Origin: Terriglobales bacterium
Lineage (GTDB): Bacteria > Acidobacteriota > Terriglobia > Bryobacterales > Bryobacteraceae
Assembly (NCBI GenBank): GCA_027485675.1
Contig: JAIXQP010000038.1
Location: 1 to 64,000 of the forward strand
Direction: 5' to 3'
DNA length: 64,000 nucleotides
The notes beneath the pieces were generated by a model that did not search any database, was not told the origin of the DNA, and saw nothing but the letters and a program-made list of their open reading frames with translations. The stretch's first letter is position 1; every line of letters begins with the position of its first letter. Position numbers and translations under genes: made by a program. Of the stretch, positions 58,381 through 64,000 are shown piece after piece.

Positions 58381-58734
58381 ATGGCAATTTCGGGGTGTGA
58401 ATGGGTGATTGAGGCGCTCGGCTGCGATGCCGAGCTCCTCAAGGATCCCGTGGCCCTTCGCGCGTTATTTGCCGACCTGATCGCCGGACTCTCCCTGCAT
58501 CCCGTGGCGGAGACCCAATGGCACCAGTTCCCCGGGCCCGGCGGGATTACGGGATTGTGCCTGCTGGCCGAGTCCCATTTGGCCTGCCATACCTTTCCCG
58601 AGTTCGGCAGCCTATGCTTGAATGTTTTTTGTTGTAAGCCGCGCCCGGATTGGGACTTTGTGTCGTATCTTAAGAAGAACTTTTTCGCGCGGGAAGTACG
58701 AGTGCGTCAGTTGGAGAGGCCCTACGGCTCCTGA
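58381..58734 (+). CDS. Small S-adenosylmethionine decarboxylase-like protein
   Basis: A 117-aa protein of the AdoMetDC proenzyme family (SpeH/SpeD type). The ESHLACHTFPEFG stretch matches the ESH...H..PE.G core. Ser65 (predicted self-cleavage/pyruvoyl residue), His70 and Cys84/Cys85 correspond to the catalytic Ser, His and Cys of class 1B enzymes. Normally FTCG follows a conserved Asp; here the sequence is LNVFCC, with Asn in its place. Product would be decarboxylated SAM, the aminopropyl donor. The next genes include a spermidine-synthase-like enzyme, which supports the reading. Start at 58381; a GTG two codons before is possible. The stop overlaps the next ATG by one base. Confidence 0.85.
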   Translation: MAISGCEWVIEALGCDAELLKDPVALRALFADLIAGLSLHPVAETQWHQFPGPGGITGLCLLAESHLACHTFPEFGSLCLNVFCCKPRPDWDFVSYLKKNFFAREVRVRQLERPYGS

Positions 58735-59378
58735 TGAGTACACGGAACGCCATTTGCCCAAATTGTGGTGCTGAAGTCCGATTCCGCTGGTCTGGCGCGG
58801 TGCAGACGACGTGCGAGTATTGCAAGTCGATCCTCGTGCGCAACGATCTCAACCTTGCGCTCGTCGGCAAAGCGGCGGACCTGCCCATCGATATCTCGCC
58901 CATCCAGATTGGGACGGAGGGCATGTTCAACAATAAGGCGTTTCAGGTGATCGGCCGGATCGTCTACCGCTACGATCTGGGCACATGGAACGAGTGGCAT
59001 CTGATGTTCACCGACGGCAGCAGCGGCTGGCTGTCCGATGCGCAGGCCGAATACGCGGTCTCCTTCGCCAACTCCTTCACGGACGCGCCGCCGGATGCCG
59101 GCGGCCTGCAGCGGGGCATGATGATGGTGCAGCACAACGTGCCGCTCTATCTCACGGTGATTTCGCACGCGCTCTACGAGACCACCGAAGGGGAACTCCC
59201 CTTCACCTCCTACGACAAGGAGAAGTGCTACTTCGCGGATTTCCGAACGAACGACGGCCGGTTTGCGACGGTGGATTACAGTGAGAATCCGCCGCTGCTC
59301 TTTCTCGGGCAGTTTGCCGAGTTCAGCAGTTTGCAGTTGAAGAATCTCAAAGAGTTTGAAGGGTGGCCCACCGTATGA
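58734..59378 (+). CDS. Zinc-ribbon DUF4178 protein
   Basis: A 214-aa protein. The N-terminus holds a zinc ribbon (CPNCGAEV at 9-16 and CEYC at 32-35). The DUF4178 domain spans about residues 55-195 with FQVIGRIVYRYDLGTWNEWHLMFTDGSSGWLSDAQ, a common pattern of the family. No membrane segment. DUF4178 proteins recur next to aminopropyltransferases and DUF350 proteins but have no known function. The gene is coupled at both ends: TGATG with the decarboxylase, ATGA with the next DUF4178 gene. Confidence 0.88.
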   Translation: MSTRNAICPNCGAEVRFRWSGAVQTTCEYCKSILVRNDLNLALVGKAADLPIDISPIQIGTEGMFNNKAFQVIGRIVYRYDLGTWNEWHLMFTDGSSGWLSDAQAEYAVSFANSFTDAPPDAGGLQRGMMMVQHNVPLYLTVISHALYETTEGELPFTSYDKEKCYFADFRTNDGRFATVDYSENPPLLFLGQFAEFSSLQLKNLKEFEGWPTV

Positions 59379-60700
59379 ACCCCACGGCTCCCCGTAAAGG
59401 GTTTGTCCCGAAGGCCAAAGCCCTGAACTGCCCGAACTGCGGCTCGCAGATTGAGCTGCGGGCTGCAGGCGCCGCCTCGGCCGTCATCTGCAACTATTGC
59501 AGCAGCACGATTGATGCGACCCATCCCCAACTGCGGATCATCGGCCAGTGGCAGGCCGCCATGACCATCGAGCCGGCGATTCCGCTGGGCTCGCGCGGTA
59601 AGCTGAAGGGCGTGTTGTGGGAGGCGATCGGCTTCCAGCAGCGGGGCATCAATGTCGATGGCACGAACTACTTCTGGCGGGAGTACGTGCTGTGGAACCC
59701 CTACCAGGGATTCCGCTACCTGAGCGAGTACAACAATCACTGGAGTTTCGTGACGCCTCTGCAAACGCTGCCGGCGCCGACCACCGTGATGGGTATGCCC
59801 GGACTGATTCTGGGCCCGGACACCTACCGGCACTTCCAGACGGCGCGGGCGTACACCTGGTTTGTCATCGGTGAGTTTCCCTGGATGGTCCAGGTGGGCG
59901 AAGCCGTGGACGCCGCCGACTATGTGTCGCCGCCGAAGATGCTCTCGTCAGAGACCACGGACAACGAGGTGACGTGGAGCCAGGGCGAGTACATGACGGG
60001 CGCGGAGATCTGGCAGGCGTTCCAAGTGAAGACGCCCTGCCCGCCGCCCATCGGCATCTTCGCTGACCAGCCGTCGCCGTACGCCGGCAAGGTGGCGGGC
60101 GCCTGGAAGTTCTACGGTCTCATGTGTATGGTGCTGTTCGCCATGATGGTGTTCTTCGCCATCACCGCGCGCGGGCAAAGGGCGTTCGACAAGACCGTGA
60201 CCATCACCCCCAGCCAGATGGCCGGCGAAAAGAGCTTCGTCACCGAGGTGTTCACGCTCGACGGGAACAACGACAACCTCGAAGTGAACATCGACGCCGA
60301 CGTATCGAACAAATGGATCTTCCTGAGCATGGCCCTGATAAATGAAGAGACCGGCCAGGCGTTCGATTTCGGCCGCGAAGTGAGCTTCTATTTTGGCACC
60401 GACTCGGACGGCAGTTGGACCGAAGGCAGCCGCAGCGATGATGTGCTGTTGCCCAACATTCCAGGCGGCCGCTACTACCTACGGATCGAGCCGGAAACCG
60501 ATCCGTCGCTCGCGGCGCCTATTTCGGCTCGCATCCAGTTGGTGCGCGGCGTGCCCTACTACTTCCGGTATTTCCTCGGGATGTTCCTGCTTCTGATTCC
60601 GCCGATCTGGACGAGTATCCGCTCGGCCGCCTTCGAGGCGAAACGGTGGAGCGAGAGTGACTATTCCGGGGGCAGCAGTTCCAGTGACGGAGACGACTGA
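59375..60700 (+). CDS. Zinc-ribbon DUF4178 membrane protein, 441 aa
   Basis: A longer paralogue-like protein. A zinc ribbon with CPNCGSQI at about 19-26 and CNYC at about 45-48 leads into a DUF4178 domain to about residue 215 (EAIGFQQRGINVDGTNYFWREYVLWNPYQGFRYL). A membrane segment follows (WKFYGLMCMVLFAMMVFFAIT), then a 140-residue extracytoplasmic region, a second membrane segment (FLGMFLLLIPPIW) and an acidic Ser/Asp tail. It appears to carry its zinc ribbon and domain in the cytoplasm and an outer beta-rich loop. Start at 59375 from the ATGA overlap. Function unknown. Confidence 0.88.
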   Translation: MNPTAPRKGFVPKAKALNCPNCGSQIELRAAGAASAVICNYCSSTIDATHPQLRIIGQWQAAMTIEPAIPLGSRGKLKGVLWEAIGFQQRGINVDGTNYFWREYVLWNPYQGFRYLSEYNNHWSFVTPLQTLPAPTTVMGMPGLILGPDTYRHFQTARAYTWFVIGEFPWMVQVGEAVDAADYVSPPKMLSSETTDNEVTWSQGEYMTGAEIWQAFQVKTPCPPPIGIFADQPSPYAGKVAGAWKFYGLMCMVLFAMMVFFAITARGQRAFDKTVTITPSQMAGEKSFVTEVFTLDGNNDNLEVNIDADVSNKWIFLSMALINEETGQAFDFGREVSFYFGTDSDGSWTEGSRSDDVLLPNIPGGRYYLRIEPETDPSLAAPISARIQLVRGVPYYFRYFLGMFLLLIPPIWTSIRSAAFEAKRWSESDYSGGSSSSDGDD

Positions 60701-60885
60701 TGAGCAAAATGTACATGGCGTATAGCATGCTGGTCGCCGGTGGACTGGCGGTTTCGAGCATTACCGGGTGGTCCCCCTTTACCCCCTATGACGAGGTGAA
60801 AGGCGTGCCCAAATCCGTTCGCAACAATCCGGGAGCCTACCGCTCCCATTACGCTGGTTATACCCGATACATGGGGGGGAAATAG
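60700..60885 (+). CDS. 61-aa small protein in the aminopropyl gene run
   Basis: A 61-residue basic protein with a weakly hydrophobic N-terminus (YMAYSMLVAGGLAVSSITGW). The C-terminal half carries PKSVRNNPGAYRSHYAGYTR, with Arg/Tyr residues that may contact phosphate or membrane. I know no family name for it. It is coupled at the 5' end by a TGATG and lies six bases before the DUF350 gene, so it is very likely real. It may be a small partner or substrate. Confidence 0.7.
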   Translation: MSKMYMAYSMLVAGGLAVSSITGWSPFTPYDEVKGVPKSVRNNPGAYRSHYAGYTRYMGGK

Positions 60886-60891
60886 CAGATT

Positions 60892-61101
60892 ATGGAATTT
60901 CGCATGGACCACTTTGTGAATGCGGTTGTTTATGCCGCACTGGGCATCGTCATCTACATGGTGGCGTTTTTCGTCATCGATAAGGCCACGCCGGGCGACC
61001 TGCATACGGAGATCTTCCAGAAGCACAACATCGCGGCGGCCATCGTGGTGGGCTTCATGATGCTGGGCATCGGCATCATCATCGCCTCGGCCGTCCACTA
61101 G
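60892..61101 (+). CDS. DUF350 membrane protein, 69 aa
   Basis: A 69-aa protein made of a single DUF350 unit with two membrane segments (AVVYAALGIVIYMVAFFVIDKATPG and IAAAIVVGFMMLGIGIIIA). It is of the YjfL type, where the unit usually occurs once or twice. The linking DK/TPGDLHTE segment is characteristic. Members recur in polyamine-linked and stress gene clusters with SPFH and DUF4178 proteins. Twelve bases before the aminopropyltransferase. Confidence 0.88.
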   Translation: MEFRMDHFVNAVVYAALGIVIYMVAFFVIDKATPGDLHTEIFQKHNIAAAIVVGFMMLGIGIIIASAVH

Positions 61102-61113
61102 CACCGAGCCGGC

Positions 61114-62610
61114 GTGGCGATTGTTCTCTTTATTTCGGTCTTTCTCATTGCGGCCTGCGGGCTGATCTATGAGTTGATCGCCGGAGCGCTGGCGAGCTAC
61201 CTGCTCGGGGACAGCATTCTGCAGTTCTCGACGGTGATTGGCAGCTACCTGTTCGCCATGGGCATCGGCAGTTGGCTGTCCCGCTATATCCATCGCGGGT
61301 TGGTGACGCGCTTTGTGACCATCGAGTTGATGGTGGGCCTGATCGGCGGCTTCTCCTCCTCGCTGCTGTTTCTGGCCTTTGCCTACACCGATGGGTTTCG
61401 CCTGCTTCTCTATTCCCTGGTCACCGTCATCGGCATCCTGGTGGGGCTGGAGATTCCGCTCCTGATGCGGATTCTGAAGGAACGGTTTCAGTTCACCGAT
61501 CTGGTGGCCAACGTCCTGACCTTCGACTATCTGGGGGCGCTGGGCGCGTCTCTTCTTTTCCCTCTGTTTTTGGTGCCGAAGCTGGGTATGGTGCGGAGTG
61601 CGCTGCTCTTCGGGCTGGTCAACGCCGGGGTGGCGGTGTGGTCGATGTACCTGTTTCGCGCGCAGATTGGTCCGGCGCCGTTGTTGCGGGCGACCGGGGC
61701 CGTGGTCATCGTTCTGCTGGGGGCCGGCATGGGGTTCGCCGACCGGATTACGGAGGCGGCTGACAACAGCATCTACGCCGACGATGTCATCTTCTCGCGG
61801 ACTACCCGCTATCAACGGATCGTGCTGACCAAGTGGAAAGACGACCTGCGGCTGTTTCTGAGTTCGCACCTGCAGTTCTCCTCACGCGATGAGTACCGCT
61901 ATCACGAGGCGCTAGTGCATCCTGGTCTGGCCGCGATTCCCGCGGCCCGGCGCGTGCTGGTGCTCGGCGGCGGCGACGGGTTGGCCGTGCGGGAGGTGTT
62001 GAAGTATCCCGGCGTGGAAAGTGTCACCCTGGTGGATCTCGATCCGGAGATGACCGAGCTGTTTACCAAGCATTCGCTGCTCAAGGAGTTAAACGGCGGC
62101 TCGTTTTCGAATCCGCGGGTGAAGGTGATCAACGCTGATGCGTTCGTCTGGCTCGATCAGAACCAGGAGATCTACGACTTCGTCATCATCGACTTTCCGG
62201 ATCCGACGAACTTCTCGCTCGGGAAGCTCTACACGACGGCCTTTTACCGGCTCTTGAAGCAGCATGTGGCGCGGTCCGGGCTGGTGGTGGTCCAGTCAAC
62301 CAGCCCGCTGTTCGCGCGGCAAAGCTTCTGGTCGATCGCCAATACGCTCAAGCAGTCGGGTTTTGCGACGTGGCCGTACCATGTATATGTGCCGAGCTTC
62401 GGCGAGTGGGGATTCATTCTGGCCGGACCCGGCGGATACCAGCCGCCGGAGTCCCTGCCCGCCGGATTGCGGTTCCTGGACAAACGGACCCTGGCGCAAC
62501 TGTTCGTCTTCCCGCAGGATATGGCGGAAGTGCCGGCCGAGCCGAATCGTCTGAACGACCAGGCGCTCGTGCGCTACTACGAGAAGGAGTGGCGGGAGAT
62601 TGCGCACTAG
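61114..62610 (+). CDS. Membrane-embedded spermidine-synthase-like aminopropyltransferase
   Basis: A 498-aa protein. Residues about 1-210 form seven or so membrane segments, including a pair in LIYELIAGALASYLLGDSI. The C-terminal domain (about 225-450) is a spermidine-synthase fold: RLFLSSHLQFSSRDEYRYHEALVHP, VLVLGGGDGLAVREVLKY, VTLVDLDPEM, DFPDPTNFSLGKLYTTAFY. GGGDG and DFPDP are the SAM-type binding and catalytic acidic motifs, and all look intact. It would transfer aminopropyl groups from decarboxylated SAM. The acceptor is unknown and may be a membrane component. GTG start. The stop overlaps the FAD oxidoreductase start. Confidence 0.9.
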   Translation: MAIVLFISVFLIAACGLIYELIAGALASYLLGDSILQFSTVIGSYLFAMGIGSWLSRYIHRGLVTRFVTIELMVGLIGGFSSSLLFLAFAYTDGFRLLLYSLVTVIGILVGLEIPLLMRILKERFQFTDLVANVLTFDYLGALGASLLFPLFLVPKLGMVRSALLFGLVNAGVAVWSMYLFRAQIGPAPLLRATGAVVIVLLGAGMGFADRITEAADNSIYADDVIFSRTTRYQRIVLTKWKDDLRLFLSSHLQFSSRDEYRYHEALVHPGLAAIPAARRVLVLGGGDGLAVREVLKYPGVESVTLVDLDPEMTELFTKHSLLKELNGGSFSNPRVKVINADAFVWLDQNQEIYDFVIIDFPDPTNFSLGKLYTTAFYRLLKQHVARSGLVVVQSTSPLFARQSFWSIANTLKQSGFATWPYHVYVPSFGEWGFILAGPGGYQPPESLPAGLRFLDKRTLAQLFVFPQDMAEVPAEPNRLNDQALVRYYEKEWREIAH

Positions 62611-64000
62611 GCGGCAGATCGTCACGGGTCTGCTCGGCGCGCCGGCGCTGGTGGGACTAGCGCCGAAAACGGACCGGCCCATCGCCGGCGGCTTCGTTTT
62701 CGAGTCGCAGGAGCGCGGACACCGCGTTCGGGACAAGGCGGCGTACCGGCCGCCGGCCGAAGCCAAACGCTCGCCGGTGGTGATTGTCGGCGGCGGCATG
62801 GCCGGCTTGTGCGCCGCTTGGCGCCTCGAGAAGAAGGGATTCCGGGACTTCGTTCTGCTCGAAATGGAGCCGCAGGCCGGGGGGAACTCGCGGTTCGGCG
62901 AAAACGAAGTAAGCGCCTATCCGTGGGGGGCGCATTACATTCCCGTGCCTAACACGGAGTCGGTCCTCGTGCGCGAGATCCTCACCGAGTTTGGCGCGTT
63001 CGCCGATGGGCAGTGGGAGGAGCGGTTCTTATGCCACTCGCCGCAGGAGCGGCTGTATATCCACGGCCGCTGGCAGGAGGGGATCGAACCGGAGATTGGC
63101 GCGACCAAGGCGGACCATGGCGAATACCAGCGTTTCCTGGGGCGAGTCGCCGAGCTGCGGGCCACGGGGGCATTTACGATTCCCATGGCGCTCGGAGAAG
63201 GGAAGGGGGGTGCGGCGTTGGCCGAACTGGATCGGCAGAGCTTCGCCGCCTGGCTCGATCGGGAGGGGTTCCGGTCGCCGTATCTGCGCTGGCTCTGCGA
63301 CTATTCGACACGGGACGACTATGGGGCCGCCCTGGGCGAGGCGTCCGCGTGGGCCGGGTTGCACTACTTCGCGGCGCGGGAGCACGAGGAAAAGGGGCCC
63401 CTGACGTGGCCCGAAGGAAACGGGTGGCTGCTGCGGAAACTGACCGCCAAATTGGGGCGCTACATCCGGACCGGACAGTTGGTGCGCCGGGTCGCCCGGC
63501 GGGGAACCGCTTGGCAGGTCGACACGGAAGGAGCCAGTTGGACGGCGGATGCCGTGATTTTCGCCGCGCCTACCTATCTGGCGCCCCACATCATTGAAGG
63601 CTTCGCCCCGCTGCCGACGCTGAGCTACTCCCCCTGGGTAGTCTCGAACCTGACTCTGCACCGGATCCCGCCGGGGGCCGAAGAGATCGCGTGGGATAAC
63701 GTGATTTACGGGTCCCCCGCGCTCGGCTATGTATCGGCGACCCACCAAAGTCTCCGCACCCGGATTGAGAAGACGGTTTGGACGCACTACTGGGCGCTGG
63801 CCGGAGCGGAGCCTCGCCAAGTTCGGCGGGAAATGCTCGCTTCGTCCTGGGAGAGTTGGCGGGACCGGGTCATTCAAGACATTCGGCGGGCACATCCCCG
63901 GATCGAAGAGTGCATTGAACGCGTGGATATCTTTCGCAATGGCCATGCGATGAGCCGGCCTGGCGTGGGTCTCCGCGGGTCGCCGGATCTAAGGCGGCTT
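62600..64000 (+). CDS. Tat-exported FAD-dependent amine-oxidase-like protein (partial at window end)
   Basis: An open frame of 467 codons that runs out of the window, starting at a TTG at 62600. The N-terminus RTRRQIVTGLLGAPALVGLA is a twin-arginine signal, which fixes the unusual start. The FAD-binding Rossmann motif is VVIVGGGMAGLCAAWRLEKK (about residues 61-80), followed by LLEMEPQAGGNSRFGE, typical of amine oxidase/protoporphyrinogen-oxidase-type flavoproteins. GGAG lies upstream. The gene overlaps the aminopropyltransferase by 11 bases, so it is coupled. A polyamine or amine oxidation role outside the cytoplasm is an inference from its neighbours. The 3' end is missing. Confidence 0.85.
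   Translation, partial: MRTRRQIVTGLLGAPALVGLAPKTDRPIAGGFVFESQERGHRVRDKAAYRPPAEAKRSPVVIVGGGMAGLCAAWRLEKKGFRDFVLLEMEPQAGGNSRFGENEVSAYPWGAHYIPVPNTESVLVREILTEFGAFADGQWEERFLCHSPQERLYIHGRWQEGIEPEIGATKADHGEYQRFLGRVAELRATGAFTIPMALGEGKGGAALAELDRQSFAAWLDREGFRSPYLRWLCDYSTRDDYGAALGEASAWAGLHYFAAREHEEKGPLTWPEGNGWLLRKLTAKLGRYIRTGQLVRRVARRGTAWQVDTEGASWTADAVIFAAPTYLAPHIIEGFAPLPTLSYSPWVVSNLTLHRIPPGAEEIAWDNVIYGSPALGYVSATHQSLRTRIEKTVWTHYWALAGAEPRQVRREMLASSWESWRDRVIQDIRRAHPRIEECIERVDIFRNGHAMSRPGVGLRGSPDLRRL

Noticed and set aside
60661-61869. A 402-codon minus-strand frame opposite the DUF350 and aminopropyltransferase genes
   Set aside because: Gln/His/Arg-rich shadow with no signal; plus-strand genes are coupled and recognisable.

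Overview
This window looks like chromosome from a GC-rich Gram-negative bacterium of the phylum Acidobacteriota, most likely the Bryobacterales/Solibacter side. The signs are a large Oar-type TonB-dependent receptor with an N-terminal carboxypeptidase-like domain, an acidobacterial VWFA-type protein, many secreted proteins of unknown function, PIG-L deacetylase and sialidase-like enzymes, and several Tat-exported oxidoreductases. Nothing here fixes the species. I see no transposase, integrase, prophage, CRISPR array, tRNA or rRNA; the one RNA gene I can support is RNase P RNA.

Layout. 1-1793: a less GC-rich left edge with a possible receptor fragment, two translationally coupled unknown genes and a 640 bp stretch without a convincing gene. 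1794-11996: envelope and general metabolism (GT87 and GT39 membrane glycosyltransferases, two methyltransferases, peptidoglycan-binding-like protein, sialidase, PPOX flavoprotein, LamG protein, Q/G/K-rich membrane protein). 12000-19905 (minus): an apparent operon of TonB-dependent receptor, orphan Cas6-like RAMP protein, zinc metalloprotease and lipoprotein parvulin. 19930-28191: Maf, EVE protein, a three-gene polysaccharide export/BY-kinase set, a ketoacyl synthase, a proline-repeat membrane protein, a NagD-type phosphatase and a VWFA protein. 28214-36356 (minus): an 1123-aa secreted protein of unknown function, a 585-aa secreted protein, and a TadG/TadE/TadE set. 36449-40553 (minus): ileS-lspA-lgt. 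40641-51404: TPR protein, YjhG-type dehydratase divergent from a Tat-exported Gfo/Idh/MocA oxidoreductase, redoxin-like protein with purA, an ankyrin protein, pheS-pheT, and rnpB on the opposite strand. 51433-53712: a large PIG-L protein.

The most interesting part is the right end. 53795-57228 encodes a circularly permuted ATP-grasp enzyme, an alpha-E protein and a transglutaminase-like protein, a known linked trio predicted to make and process peptide-like bonds. A second tightly packed run (57295 to the window end) has its own candidate promoter. It encodes an SPFH protein with a zinc ribbon, a small S-adenosylmethionine decarboxylase-like protein, two zinc-ribbon DUF4178 proteins, a 61-aa protein, a DUF350 membrane protein, a membrane-embedded spermidine-synthase-like aminopropyltransferase and a Tat-exported FAD oxidoreductase cut by the window edge. 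Together they suggest a membrane-bound polyamine or aminopropyl chemistry system with no assigned function.

Genes are packed tightly: many co-directional neighbours overlap by 1-13 bp, and six of eight convergent gene pairs end with stop codons interleaved in exactly four bases. Long antisense reading frames are common because of the high GC content, and I left them out.
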